A stretch of 64,000 nt of DNA, from positions 86,088 to 150,087 of the forward strand of contig NZ_JAAXYH010000010.1 of the NCBI RefSeq assembly GCF_012911865.1. The letters are read 5' to 3'. The number at the start of each line of letters is the position of its first letter. The stretch's first letter is position 1. The notes under the pieces were generated by a model, which saw nothing but the letters and a program-made list of their open reading frames with translations, was not told the origin of the DNA and made no database searches. Shown here piece by piece: positions 33,799 to 42,678 of this stretch. A program made the translations under genes and the position numbers. Source of the DNA: Shewanella salipaludis (GTDB taxonomy: Bacteria > Pseudomonadota > Gammaproteobacteria > Enterobacterales > Shewanellaceae).

Positions 33799-34077
33799 AT
33801 GGAAACTGTAGAAGTCAATTGGTCCAACGCGACTCGGGTATGGTGGAGTTTCTTTTGGCGCGCTACACTCTTTGGCGCCATTGGCGGTGCCATTTTAGGT
33901 GCCATCATGGGCGTGATTGCCGTCTTGGTTGGCGGAAACCCGGATGACGCCGCCGTTGCGGGAGGCATTGCCGGCTATCTGGTGGCAATCCCTGTCTCTA
34001 TCTGGTGCATCAAATTCATTCTCAATAAATCTTTCAAAGGTTACCGGGTTTGCCTGCTCAAGGACCCGGATGCCTAG
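33799..34077 (+). CDS. Small glycine-zipper membrane protein
   Basis: The 92-residue protein has one long or two short hydrophobic helices, with ATLFGAIGGAILGAIMGVIAVLVGG (Gly every four residues, a helix-packing zipper) and AVAGGIAGYLVAIPVSIWCIKFIL. A short polar N terminus and basic C terminus suggest an inner-membrane hairpin. GGAAGGAAA seven bases before ATG is a strong ribosome-binding site. Function unknown. It stands alone between the thioesterase and GNAT genes. Confidence 0.75.
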   Translation: METVEVNWSNATRVWWSFFWRATLFGAIGGAILGAIMGVIAVLVGGNPDDAAVAGGIAGYLVAIPVSIWCIKFILNKSFKGYRVCLLKDPDA

Positions 34078-34198
34078 GATTTAAGATGGCTGCCGTGCCG
34101 GCGTTGAACTATGCCGGTAGTTCTGCCAACAATAGACCACTATCAACCCTCTCATAGCGCCATTTCCCCGAGCGACACCAACAACATAGCGAGGCACC

Positions 34199-34630
34199 AT
34201 GATGCAAGACTTGCGGATATCCACAGACAAGACAGAGCTGGATCTGGCGTTAATCCACGCCTTCCTCTCGGGCTCCAGCAGCTGGGCCAAGGGCATTCCC
34301 CTGGCTGTGGTGCAAAAGTCCATCGAACATTCGCTCTGCTTCGGCGGCTTCGTCGACGGTGCTCAGGTGGCGTTCGCCCGGGTAATCACAGACTATGCCA
34401 CCTTCGCCAATCTGGTGGATGTCTTCGTGCTGGCGGAGCATAGGGGAAAAGGTTACAGCAAGGCCCTGATGGAGGCGGTATTCACCCATCCCCAACTTCA
34501 GGGGCTGCGGCGCTTCACCCTCGCCACGGGGGATGCCCATGACCTCTATGCCAGGTATGGCTTCACCTCACCCTTATTCCCTCAATCTCTGATGGAGCGC
34601 TATTTCCCGGCTATCTACCAAGCTGTCTGA
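34199..34630 (+). CDS. GNAT family N-acetyltransferase
   Basis: The 143-residue protein is a single GNAT domain. LVDVFVLAEHRGKGYSKALMEAVF carries the acetyl-CoA pyrophosphate-binding RGKGYS loop, and GLRRFTLATGDAHDLYARYGF is the typical final strand-helix with the conserved Tyr. It resembles small acetyltransferases of unknown substrate, including bacterial arylamine-like and amino-acid acceptors. It is convergent with the thioesterase at 34655, and the two stops are 25 bp apart. Confidence 0.88.
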   Translation: MMQDLRISTDKTELDLALIHAFLSGSSSWAKGIPLAVVQKSIEHSLCFGGFVDGAQVAFARVITDYATFANLVDVFVLAEHRGKGYSKALMEAVFTHPQLQGLRRFTLATGDAHDLYARYGFTSPLFPQSLMERYFPAIYQAV

Positions 34631-34654
34631 GCGCCTTGCGGCGGCATCCAGCTG

Positions 34655-35062
34655 CTACTCCGAGTGCAACAGGCGGCCGAGCAGCCCGCGTATGTCTGCC
34701 GGGATCGCCTGGCTCTTATCGACGGCATAGTCGTAATGCACCAGCGAGGTCTTGGCTTCGGCGGTTTTCTTGCCCTGTTGCCAGCAGCTCTGGCCGACCT
34801 CGAAGCTGCTGTTGCCTATGCGGCTGATCCAGGTCTTCACTGTCACAGGCTTACCGTAGAAGGTGGGGGCCGTGTAGGCTATGGTGAAGCCGGCAACGAT
34901 AAGATTCCATTGGTTCAGATCCAGCTCTGGATTGAAGATCTCGAAGATGGGCTCGCGGGCCGCCTCGAACCAGACAGGAATGACAGTGTTGTTGATATGG
35001 CCCAGGCCATCGGTCTCATTGAATCTTGGCTGTATGTCCAGGCTCAGGGTATTTTCAAACAT
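34655..35062 (-). CDS. Hotdog-fold acyl-CoA thioesterase
   Basis: The 135-residue protein follows the 4HBT plan: PRFNETDGLGHINNTVIPVWFEAAREPIFEIFNP (with Asp and GHINN), then YTAPTFYGKPVTVKTWISRIGNSSFEVGQSC and LVHYDYAVDKSQAIP. It should hydrolyse acyl-CoAs in the cytosol. AGGAAGCCTAG precedes the ATG. It lies between the GNAT gene and the acyl-CoA synthetase at 35279 on the same strand. The 216-bp gap and the hairpin between them make it a separate unit. Confidence 0.87.
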   Translation of the reverse strand: MFENTLSLDIQPRFNETDGLGHINNTVIPVWFEAAREPIFEIFNPELDLNQWNLIVAGFTIAYTAPTFYGKPVTVKTWISRIGNSSFEVGQSCWQQGKKTAEAKTSLVHYDYAVDKSQAIPADIRGLLGRLLHSE

Positions 35063-35173
35063 CTAGGCTTCCTATCGGCTTGTTGAGTCCGTCAGATTAA
35101 CGGTAAAAGCCACTGACTTCAAAGGGAATGACGTAAAACAGCCGCGGCGGCGCGGCAAGCGGGATCCCATATG

Positions 35174-35200
35174 ACGGGGGACGCCATTGGCGTCCCCCGT
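35174..35200. terminator. Long perfect hairpin downstream of the acyl-CoA synthetase
   Basis: ACGGGGGACGCC and GGCGTCCCCCGT form a perfect 12-bp stem with a 3-base loop. No T run follows on either strand, so it may be a stalling/RNA-end hairpin rather than a classical terminator. Confidence 0.5.
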
Positions 35201-35213
35201 TGCCCTTGAGTTC

Positions 35214-35288
35214 ACTGCCATCCTGGGTTAACTGCCATCCTGGGTTAACTGCCATCCTGGGTTAACTGCCAGACTGGGTTAACTGCCA
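35214..35288. repeat. 17-bp tandem repeat over the acyl-CoA synthetase stop codon
   Basis: Four units of ACTGCCATCCTGGGTTA (35214-35281, the fourth with two substitutions) plus 7 bp of a fifth. The stop codon at 35279-35281 belongs to the fourth unit, so the gene end has been duplicated into the 3' untranslated region. Slippage is the likely origin. Confidence 0.9.
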
Positions 35289-37072
35289 TACATGGCATTA
35301 ATTTCCCGGGTGTATTTATGGTAGATCATCTTGCGCTTCAGTTTCAGCGTCGGGGTGATGAGTCCGGCCTCCATGGAGAAAGCCTCAGGCAGCAGGGTAA
35401 ATTTCTTGATCTGCTCGAAGCCTGCCAGGTCCTGTTGCAGGTGCAGCAGCCTTTGTTCGAAGTGCATTATGACCTGATTGTGACGCAGCAGTTCCAGGGT
35501 AGAACCATACTTGAGCCCCTGTTCCTGGGCCCAGACTTCCAGCGCCTCGAAGGCCGGGACTATCAGGGCGGTCACATAGTTACGGGCATCGGCGATCACT
35601 GCCACTTGCTCTATGAAGGGACAACAACCTACCTTGCCTTCGACCCTTTGCGGCGCGATATACTTGCCGTTGGACGTCTTCATCAACTCCTTGATGCGAT
35701 CTGTGATGTAGAGGTTGCCTTGCTCGTCCAGACGCCCGGCATCGCCGGTTTTCAGCCAGCCATCCTCGAACGCGGCGGCGGTATCCTGCGGACGCTTGTA
35801 ATAGCCCTGCATTATGGTATCGCCGCGCACCAAGATCTCATTGTCCTGTCCCAGCTTGAGCTCGACCGCCGGCAGCACCTGACCGTTGGAGCCGGCGACC
35901 CTGTTGTTCAGGGTGTTGCAGCTGACGGTGGCCGTGGTTTCCGTCATCCCGTAGCCGCAGAGCACGGGCACTTCTATGGCATGAAAGAAGCGGCCAACCT
36001 TGGTATCCAGGGCAGCACCGCCACAGGGCATGAACTTGAGTCGTCCGCCCAGTGCCTGTTGCAGTTTGCTGAACACCAGGCGCTGGGCCAGGCGCCGCTG
36101 CAGGGCGAGTCCGAATCCCATGCCGGCACGTCCCTGGCTCGCCTCGAAATAGCGCTCACCGACCCCCAGGGCCCAGGCAAACAGGGCCCGTTTGGCCTTG
36201 GAAGAACGGGACACCTTGTCCTGCACTGCACTGTAGACCTTCTCCAGGAACCTGGGCACCACACACAAGTTATGTGGCCGCACCTCGGCTATCGCTTCCT
36301 TGACCCTGGCGGTGTCACTCAGATAGACGTTGCGACCGCCACGGCACAGGACATAGAAACTCCAGCTGCGCTCGAACACATGGCTCAGCGGCAGGAAGGC
36401 CAGCGACACGTCGCCCGGGGTGAAGGCCAGCTTGTCGTCATGCTGGGGCACGGTCGCGGCGAAGTTGCGCTGACTCAGCATCACCCCCTTGGGATCGCCC
36501 GTGGTGCCCGAGGTGTAGATCAGGGTCAAGAGGTCGTCCAGGCTGAGCTGCGCCAGGCGTTGCTCGAGTTCATCACCCGTCCCGGCAGCCGGAGGGGCTG
36601 ACAGGAGACTGTCCAGATGCAGATGCCTGTCATCCACCAGCGCCACCCGGGCGTCGAACACCAGAATATGTTCGACACTGGGGCATAGGGCCTGCAGCTC
36701 ACGGGCCATGGCGTATTGTTCGGCGTCACCCACTATGAGCAGTTTGGCCTCGGCATCCTTGACTATGTAGGCGGCCTGTTCCAGTGTGCTGGTCGGGTAT
36801 ATGGGTACCACCACGGCTCTGGCCTTCAGCAGGCCGACATCGGCGCAGGTCCACTGGGGGCAATTTTCCGACAGAATCACCGCCCTGTCCTGCACCTGCA
36901 GGCCCATGTCTATCGCCCAACGGGCGATGCGACCGCTGATCTCGTCGAATGACTGCCAACTGACCTGCTGCCAGGGGGCCGACATTTCGAAGCCCTCCAG
37001 GGCGATGGCGGCGGGTGACTCGGCGCTTCTCTGCTGCAGGAGTCGAATTAGGTGGTACTGTTCGAGGGACAT
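35279..37072 (-). CDS. Long-chain acyl-CoA synthetase (AMP-dependent)
   Basis: Activates fatty acids to acyl-CoA via an acyl-adenylate. The 597-residue protein belongs to the FadD15-like branch: LIYTSGTTGDPKGVMLSQRNF (P-loop), LPLSHVFERSWSF, CGYGMTETTATVSCN (adenine binding) and WLKTGDAGRLDEQGNLYITDRIKELMKTSNGKYIAPQRVEG (hinge and A8 region), with a late catalytic Lys region LKLKRKMIYHKY. There is no membrane segment, and it probably sits on the inner face of the inner membrane. GAGGGACATAAT... reads into ATG 37072 with a weak ribosome-binding site. The 17-bp repeats touch its 3' end. Confidence 0.93.
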   Translation of the reverse strand: MSLEQYHLIRLLQQRSAESPAAIALEGFEMSAPWQQVSWQSFDEISGRIARWAIDMGLQVQDRAVILSENCPQWTCADVGLLKARAVVVPIYPTSTLEQAAYIVKDAEAKLLIVGDAEQYAMARELQALCPSVEHILVFDARVALVDDRHLHLDSLLSAPPAAGTGDELEQRLAQLSLDDLLTLIYTSGTTGDPKGVMLSQRNFAATVPQHDDKLAFTPGDVSLAFLPLSHVFERSWSFYVLCRGGRNVYLSDTARVKEAIAEVRPHNLCVVPRFLEKVYSAVQDKVSRSSKAKRALFAWALGVGERYFEASQGRAGMGFGLALQRRLAQRLVFSKLQQALGGRLKFMPCGGAALDTKVGRFFHAIEVPVLCGYGMTETTATVSCNTLNNRVAGSNGQVLPAVELKLGQDNEILVRGDTIMQGYYKRPQDTAAAFEDGWLKTGDAGRLDEQGNLYITDRIKELMKTSNGKYIAPQRVEGKVGCCPFIEQVAVIADARNYVTALIVPAFEALEVWAQEQGLKYGSTLELLRHNQVIMHFEQRLLHLQQDLAGFEQIKKFTLLPEAFSMEAGLITPTLKLKRKMIYHKYTREINAMYGS

Positions 37073-37329
37073 AATTTTCTCGTTCTTAGCTTACAGCTGT
37101 GCCGTTTTGGACGCATTTTACCCTAACTCATGGCGGATAATAAGAGTTTTTGCTCTAACCCGGCACCGACGCCTCCGCCGGGCCGAGTGCGACAGGGGAA
37201 AACCGCCAGGCGGGTCCACTCAGGTGCGAGTTGACATCCACCCCAGTGGGCATTAGCCTCTACAACTGATTAAACTACTGATAGAATTGCAAAATAATTC
37301 ATTTCACCATAGATTCAAGGGGATGGGAC

Positions 37330-38904
37330 ATGCACCCGAGCCAGTCAGCCAACGTCAGCAAGGCGTACCTCTTATCCCGATGTCGCCTGGGGGCCATCGG
37401 TCTCTTCGCCCTGCTGTCGGCCCAAGCATTGGTCTTAGCGCCTCTGGCCTGGGCAGAGGCAACAGCGACGGGCACCGAAACCGGGGACGCCAGCTGCTAT
37501 GTCGAGGGCCTGGCCGACAGGCTGAAGTGTGGCTTCATCACTGTGGCCGAGAACCCGGATAAGCCGGCCGGGCGACAGATAGACATACATTATGCCGTGT
37601 TGCCAGCGATCAAGCAGAGTCATCCTGGGGAAGCCCTGCTGGCCATCGCCGGCGGCCCTGGACAGTCGGCGATCGACAATGCCGCCAACTTCGACCGCAT
37701 CTTCACCAAGGTGCGCCAACAGCGAGACATACTGCTGATAGATCAGCGCGGCACGGGCAGATCCCATCCACTCAACTGCGACTCGGATCCGACACTCGAA
37801 CCCCTGGCACTGGACGACACGGCGCTGAACATAGGCGCAGAGGCCGGCCGTTGCCTGGCCAAGCTGGACGCAGATGTCACCCAATACGGCAGCCTGCAGG
37901 CGCTGGCCGACTTCGAACTCGTGCGCCGCAAGCTGGGCTATGACAAGCTGCACCTGTACGGGATTTCCTACGGCACCCGCATGGCACAGCTCTATATGCG
38001 CCGCTATCCGGAGCATCTGGCCAGCGTCACTCTGGACGGCGTAGTGCCCATGCAGCAGAGCGTGCTCGCCATCGCCGGCGCCATAGACAGGGCCTTCGAG
38101 CTGTTGCTGCGAGACTGTCGTGAGACCCGCGCCTGTCAGGCCCAGTTCCCGGCCCTGGCAGACGATCTCACCCTGGTCGAAACCCGCCTGGCCAAGGCGC
38201 CCAACCTGAGCCAGAGCCGGGATCCGCTCACGGGCGAGCCGACGCCACTGACCATGACCCTGGGCAAGTTCCTCGGGGCCATCCGCATGGCCTTGTACAT
38301 GCCCAACACCCGCGCCCTCTTGCCCCATGCGATACATGAGGCGGCCAGGGAAAATTATCAGCCGATACTCGGCCTGTATGCCCTGACGCTGGACGGTGCC
38401 GGTATGGCCATGGGCATGCATGCCTCTGTGGTGTGCGGCGAAGACATGCAGCGCCTGACCCCGGCACTCAAAGCCAGGACCCGGGCGTCCCGTATCGGGC
38501 GCGACATGTTGGACGGCCTAGGCCAGACCTGCGCCGTGTGGCGAGTCCCGGCCGCAAGTGCCGACTTCGCCGAGCCCATCGCCAGCGATCTGCCGACCCT
38601 GGTGTTATCCGGCGAGCTGGATCCCGCCACCCCGCCGAGCTGGGGTGAACTGGCGCTGGCAAGACTCACCCACGCCAAACACTTCATCGCCCCCCATGCC
38701 ACCCATGGGGTGGCCTTTCAGTCCTGCGGCAATAACCTGGTCGCCCAGTTGGTGGAATCCGCCTCCCTCGAGGATCTCGACCCCGACTGCCTGAGCAAGG
38801 ACGTGCGCCGCAGCTTCTACCTCAATGCCAGCACGGTCGAGACGATTCCGGCCAGCGCCGGCAAACAAACGGCGGCGGCCGCCCCCGCCAAGGAGCAACC
38901 ATGA
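37330..38904 (+). CDS. Exported alpha/beta hydrolase with TAP-like C-terminal domain
   Basis: The 524-residue protein has a signal peptide (SRCRLGAIGLFALLSAQALV...AWA, cleaved near residue 42) and the tripeptidyl-aminopeptidase-like hydrolase fold: IAGGPGQSA oxyanion loop, DQRGTGRSHPLNC, the nucleophile elbow LYGISYGTRMAQ with S213, LSGELDPATPP (Asp) and HATHG (His). Relatives are periplasmic peptidases or hydrolases acting on small peptides. AGGGGATGGGAC precedes ATG. Its stop overlaps the ATG of the ABC ATPase (ATGA), so the three genes form one operon. Confidence 0.9.
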   Translation: MHPSQSANVSKAYLLSRCRLGAIGLFALLSAQALVLAPLAWAEATATGTETGDASCYVEGLADRLKCGFITVAENPDKPAGRQIDIHYAVLPAIKQSHPGEALLAIAGGPGQSAIDNAANFDRIFTKVRQQRDILLIDQRGTGRSHPLNCDSDPTLEPLALDDTALNIGAEAGRCLAKLDADVTQYGSLQALADFELVRRKLGYDKLHLYGISYGTRMAQLYMRRYPEHLASVTLDGVVPMQQSVLAIAGAIDRAFELLLRDCRETRACQAQFPALADDLTLVETRLAKAPNLSQSRDPLTGEPTPLTMTLGKFLGAIRMALYMPNTRALLPHAIHEAARENYQPILGLYALTLDGAGMAMGMHASVVCGEDMQRLTPALKARTRASRIGRDMLDGLGQTCAVWRVPAASADFAEPIASDLPTLVLSGELDPATPPSWGELALARLTHAKHFIAPHATHGVAFQSCGNNLVAQLVESASLEDLDPDCLSKDVRRSFYLNASTVETIPASAGKQTAAAAPAKEQP

Positions 38905-39635
38905 TCCGGGTATCCAACTTAACCAAGCATATAGGCGAGGTACAGGCATTGGCCGATCTCAGCTTCGACGCCGCCAATGGCCAGATCACCGGCCTGCTCG
39001 GTCCCAACGGCGCCGGCAAGACCACCTGCCTGCGCACCCTGTTCGGCCTCCTGACCCCGGACAGCGGCACTGCCGAGATCGACGGCATAGACGTGGCCAA
39101 GGATCCCCTGGGAGCCAAGCAACAACTGGGGTTATTTCCGGATCCCTTCGGCCTCTATGAACGCCTGACACCCAGGGAGTACATAAGTTATTTCGCCGAG
39201 CTCAGCGGCATGGGCCGCGCCGAGGCCAGGGACGCCACCGCCAGGGTGATCACCAGGCTGCACCTGCAGGATATCGCCGACCGGCGCTGCAAGGGCTTCT
39301 CCCAGGGGCAGAGAATGAAGACGGCGCTGGCCCAGGCCATAGTCCACCAGCCGAGCAACATAATACTGGATGAGCCCACCCGCGGCCTGGATGTGATGAG
39401 CACCCGCTTGCTGCGCGACATATTGAAAGACCTGAGGGATCAGGGGCATTGCGTGCTCTTCTCCAGCCATGTGATGCAGGAGGTCGCCGCCCTGTGCGAT
39501 AAGGTGATCGTCATGGCCGGCGGCAAGGTGGTGGCCGTCGGCAGCCCGGCGGCGTTATGCCGGCAAACGGGTAAAGACTCGCTCGAGGAAGCTTTCATCC
39601 AGCTGATAGGCACGGACGAGGGCATAGCGGCATGA
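38901..39635 (+). CDS. ABC transporter ATP-binding protein (NatA-like)
   Basis: The 244-residue ATPase has GPNGAGKTTCLRTLFGL (Walker A), SQGQRMKTALAQAI (signature), NIILDEPTRGLDVMST (Walker B) and SSHVMQEVAALC (switch His). The C-terminal extension with MAGGKVVAVGS is the NatA type, a family that includes the Bacillus sodium exporter. It pairs with the permease at 39715 and is translationally coupled to the hydrolase. Substrate unknown; Na+ or peptide export are the usual proposals. Confidence 0.9.
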   Translation: MIRVSNLTKHIGEVQALADLSFDAANGQITGLLGPNGAGKTTCLRTLFGLLTPDSGTAEIDGIDVAKDPLGAKQQLGLFPDPFGLYERLTPREYISYFAELSGMGRAEARDATARVITRLHLQDIADRRCKGFSQGQRMKTALAQAIVHQPSNIILDEPTRGLDVMSTRLLRDILKDLRDQGHCVLFSSHVMQEVAALCDKVIVMAGGKVVAVGSPAALCRQTGKDSLEEAFIQLIGTDEGIAA

Positions 39636-39714
39636 TGCATGAGTCGCTGCGTCCTGGAGGACATAAGGCAGCCCCAAGCTTTCACAGACCTGGTACAAAC
39701 GAAGGAATTACAGC

Positions 39715-40851
39715 ATGTTGAGTAAGTTATTGACCCTGGTGCGCAAGGAATTGCTGGATGCCGCGCGGGACAAACGCTCTGTGATGGCCGGCCTCTATTA
39801 CGCCATAGGCACGCCACTTGTGATGTGTGCCCTGTTCATGGTGCTGATAGCCCAGCTCGCCAGCCCGGAAGATCTGGACATCAAGATAAGCAACGCCGAC
39901 AGGGCGCCGGATCTTGTCAGGTACCTGGGCAATCAGGGCATAAATCACAGCGACAGCGAGGACGCCGCCAAGATCCGCCTGGTGATCAGCCAGGATTACC
40001 CGCAGCAGATGGCCAAGGCAAAATCCGCCCAGGTGACCATCATCGCAGATAACTCAGACGAAAAACTGCAGACCTCCATCCGCAGGTTGCAGGCCCAGCT
40101 GCAGGCCTACAGCAGCGAGATGGGCAGCCTGCGACTGGTCGCCCGCGGCATAGATCCCAGGGTCGTGCGCTCGCTGCAGATCAACCTGGAAGATCAGGCC
40201 ACCCCGGATTCCAAGGGCGGGATGATACTCGGCATCGCCATCTTCACCATGATCTACTCGGTATTCATCTCGGGCATGAACCTGGCTATAGATACCAGTG
40301 CCGGCGAGCGCGAACGCAACTCGCTGGCCTTGCTGCTCAGCCATCCGCTGTCGACCCGTCAGCTGGTGCTGTCGAAGATCATCGCAGTGACCCTGTTCGC
40401 CATGCTGGGGCTGGTGCTGATCTTGCTGGTATCCAAGCTGGCCTACACCCTGGTGCCCTGGCAGGAGCTGGGATTCAGCATCAGCATCAGCCCGCAATTC
40501 ATGGCGCTGATGCTGGCCATAGGCCTGCCGGTGGCCTTGATGGCCGCCAGCATGCAGCTGTTCGTGTCCTTCATGGCCAAGACCTTCAAGGAGGCCCAGT
40601 CCTACCTGACCATGGTGTTGTTCGTGCCGCTGGCGCTGTCGATGGCGGCCAGCTACAACATAGCCCCCGATGCCCTGCAATGGCTGCCGGTCTCGGGTCA
40701 ACAACAGGCCTTGATGGCCTTCATCAAGGGGCGGGAGATCCCCATGTTGCAGCTGCTGGTGTCATCCCTTGCCACCCTGGCTCTCGCGCTGGCGCTGGCG
40801 CTGGGGATGGAGAGATCCCTCAAGAGTGAGAAGGTGATCTTCGGCCTCTAA
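39715..40851 (+). CDS. ABC transporter permease (NatB-like)
   Basis: The 378-residue protein has an N-terminal helix (about 23-45), a large extracytoplasmic domain (about 50-165 with IKISNADRAPDLVRYLGNQG and coiled segments), and five or six C-terminal membrane helices: GMILGIAIFTMIYSVFISGMNLAIDTSAGERERNSLALLLSHPLSTRQLVLSKI, LFAMLGLVLILLVS, MALMLAIGLPVALMAAS, LTMVLFVPLALSMAAS and LVSSLATLALALALALGM. This is the NatB/ABC-2 layout. It follows the ATPase by 79 bp and should form one exporter with it. Confidence 0.9.
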   Translation: MLSKLLTLVRKELLDAARDKRSVMAGLYYAIGTPLVMCALFMVLIAQLASPEDLDIKISNADRAPDLVRYLGNQGINHSDSEDAAKIRLVISQDYPQQMAKAKSAQVTIIADNSDEKLQTSIRRLQAQLQAYSSEMGSLRLVARGIDPRVVRSLQINLEDQATPDSKGGMILGIAIFTMIYSVFISGMNLAIDTSAGERERNSLALLLSHPLSTRQLVLSKIIAVTLFAMLGLVLILLVSKLAYTLVPWQELGFSISISPQFMALMLAIGLPVALMAASMQLFVSFMAKTFKEAQSYLTMVLFVPLALSMAASYNIAPDALQWLPVSGQQQALMAFIKGREIPMLQLLVSSLATLALALALALGMERSLKSEKVIFGL

Positions 40852-40852
40852 G

Positions 40853-40912
40853 GTTCAACACCCGGCCCGAGGCCAAGCGCCGCGCCGTCATTGGCCATGC
40901 CGGGTGTTGAAC
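40853..40912. terminator. Long convergent hairpin between the permease and GlxA-type genes
   Basis: GTTCAACACCCGGC (40853-40866) and GCCGGGTGTTGAAC (40899-40912) make a perfect 14-bp stem, with a further GGCCAA/TTGGCC stem in the loop. The right arm lies inside the last codons of the leftward gene. No T run, so a stabilising or terminating hairpin shared by both convergent transcripts is inferred. Confidence 0.55.
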
Positions 40913-41895
40913 TTCTGCCGGTAGGCCCTGGGTGACAGGCTGGTCAGTTGGATGAAGAGCTTCCTGAAGGAACTGACATCTTCATAGCCGACCCGGGTGA
41001 CTATCTCCTCCAATGCCAGTTCGGTGGTTTCCAGCAGACGTTTGGCTTCGTCGACCCTCATCCGCTGCAGATAGCTGGCGGGAGTCTCATTGAGCGCCCG
41101 CTTGAAACGGCGGATCAGGGTGCGCTTGCCCACGGCAAATTGGGCGGCGATATCGTCGAGCAACAGGGTCTGGGTCAGATGCTTCTGCATCCATTGCTGT
41201 ACCCTGCCGACCAGAGTGTCCTTATGGCTGTCCAGATCGAGCGCCATCGACATGAAGGCCTGCTGGGAAATTCTGTTGGGATCGATCAGCAGTATCTTCG
41301 CCATCTGGCTCGCCAACTGTTCCCCCGCCAGCAGCTGCACCAGGTGCAGTGCCAGGCTCAGGTTGGAGGTGGTCGCCCCTGCGGTGTGAAACTGACCGTC
41401 CGACACCACCAGCTTATCCAGGCGCAGCTGCACCCTGGAGAAATTGCGCTGGAACATCTCGGCGAGCCACCAGACTGTGGTCGCCTGGCGGCCATCGAGC
41501 AGGCCGGAAGCGGCCAGCACCAGGGTACCCGAGCAGTAGGCGGCTATCGGCTTGTCGCTTAGGGCAAAGAGTGCCAGAGGCGCGAAGAAAGCCTCGAATT
41601 CACTCAGATATGCCTGAAACTCGGCCTTATTGGTCACGAATGCCGACCCCAAAATCACCGCATCCGCGGCCAGAATATCTGCCGGCCGCGCCAGCCCCAC
41701 AGCAGGCAACGCTATGCCCTGGTTGGTCATGATCGCCTGGCCATCGTGGGACACCAGCTGGCAGTGGAATAAGTCTTCCTGCACCTCGGGATTCGTTCTG
41801 CGCCAATAGGCATTGCAAAAACTGAACACATCGAGAAAGCCGACCAGGCCACCGGCCACCGAATTGTTCGCCGCCAATATCAGTATCTTCTTCAT
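40888..41895 (-). CDS. GlxA-type transcriptional regulator (DJ-1/PfpI domain plus AraC HTH)
   Basis: The 335-residue regulator has an N-terminal DJ-1/PfpI-like domain (1-170: ILAANNSVAGGLVGFLDVFSFCN, ILAADAVILGSAF, AAYCSGTLVLAASGLLDG) and a C-terminal AraC DNA-binding domain (about 235-330: DDIAAQFAVGKRTLIRRFKRALNETPASYLQRMRVDEAKRLLETTELALEEIVTRVGYEDVSSFRKLFIQ). It is a transcription factor whose N-terminal fold senses an unknown ligand. Divergent neighbour is the small gene at 42046. Target genes cannot be read from the sequence. Confidence 0.9.
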   Translation of the reverse strand: MKKILILAANNSVAGGLVGFLDVFSFCNAYWRRTNPEVQEDLFHCQLVSHDGQAIMTNQGIALPAVGLARPADILAADAVILGSAFVTNKAEFQAYLSEFEAFFAPLALFALSDKPIAAYCSGTLVLAASGLLDGRQATTVWWLAEMFQRNFSRVQLRLDKLVVSDGQFHTAGATTSNLSLALHLVQLLAGEQLASQMAKILLIDPNRISQQAFMSMALDLDSHKDTLVGRVQQWMQKHLTQTLLLDDIAAQFAVGKRTLIRRFKRALNETPASYLQRMRVDEAKRLLETTELALEEIVTRVGYEDVSSFRKLFIQLTSLSPRAYRQKFNTRHGQ

Positions 41896-42045
41896 CTAAC
41901 CCACTCCATGCCCTAGCCAGCTTAGGTGCCGGCACACACGAATGTCACTTATCACCCAATTAATGTCAATAATGCCACTCCCGGTTGGATTGTCCAGTTT
42001 TTATACTGGCGATGCATCTGAGGTATAGCCATTAAGGAGCCTGCC

Positions 42046-42246
42046 ATGTCCAAATACGTCACCGCCACGCGCCACACTTACAGACTGCTGAGCCTGGGTT
42101 ACCTGCTGCTGAGCTGGTCGCTGCTGCTATGGCTGAACTTCGCCATAGAGCCCAACGTCTTCGCCCACCTGGTCGCCATTCCCTCGCTGTTGTTGGCGAC
42201 CGGCCTCTCCGCCCTGTATCTGGGCAGGCGGTCGGAGCGCCACTAG
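42046..42246 (+). CDS. Small two-helix membrane protein
   Basis: The 66-residue protein has TATRHTYRLLSLGYLLLSWSLLLWLNFAIEP and HLVAIPSLLLATGLSALYLGRRSERH, two hydrophobic helices connected by a short loop, and a basic C terminus. TAAGGAG eight bases before ATG is a strong ribosome-binding site. It lies between the GlxA-type regulator and a gene-free stretch. Function unknown. A real protein seems likely because of the ribosome-binding site and the membrane pattern. Confidence 0.65.
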   Translation: MSKYVTATRHTYRLLSLGYLLLSWSLLLWLNFAIEPNVFAHLVAIPSLLLATGLSALYLGRRSERH

Positions 42247-42678
42247 CATCCGGTCGCTGTCGCTGACACCTCCTGTCTGGGCGGCAGCGGCGCCCCCCAT
42301 GCTTACACTCCATAACAACATCAAGAAACCTAACCCTGCTCGCATCGAGACTCTCCTTATCTGGGCCTTATCCGGGCGCATTGGACCCGGCTGTATTCAT
42401 GCCGATTGATTCGCCGGCCACCAGCCCAGGCGAGGTGACCAGTACGGCCTGAGACTAAGCCGAGTGCGGGGAGAAAGCCTGAGCTGAAGTTGATGAAAAG
42501 CTGATGTTTTGCTGATGTCGCCGCACGCGGCATGACTTAAGTGTTGATGGCTTGGATGCTAATGGCTTATGCATTAGTGGCTTAGGTGTTAAAAGCTGCC
42601 GAGGCTTGCAGTGATTTTGCCTTGGGCCGCACAGACACTCACGGCCCGACTTGGATGTTATGGTTAATGGAGTCACGC
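42247..42678. other. Gene-free stretch of about 430 bp
   Basis: Contains degenerate short repeats built on CTTAGGTGTTAA, GGCTTATGCATTAGTGGCTTA and GGCTTGGATGCTAATGGC motifs (about 42530-42600), with no plausible gene. It marks the change from GC-rich core DNA to the sucrose cluster. ORFs here have no ribosome-binding site. Confidence 0.55.

Noticed and set aside
42127..42381. 84-codon minus-strand frame with a signal-like N terminus
   Set aside because: It is largely antisense to the better supported small gene at 42046-42246 and its downstream half is low-complexity.
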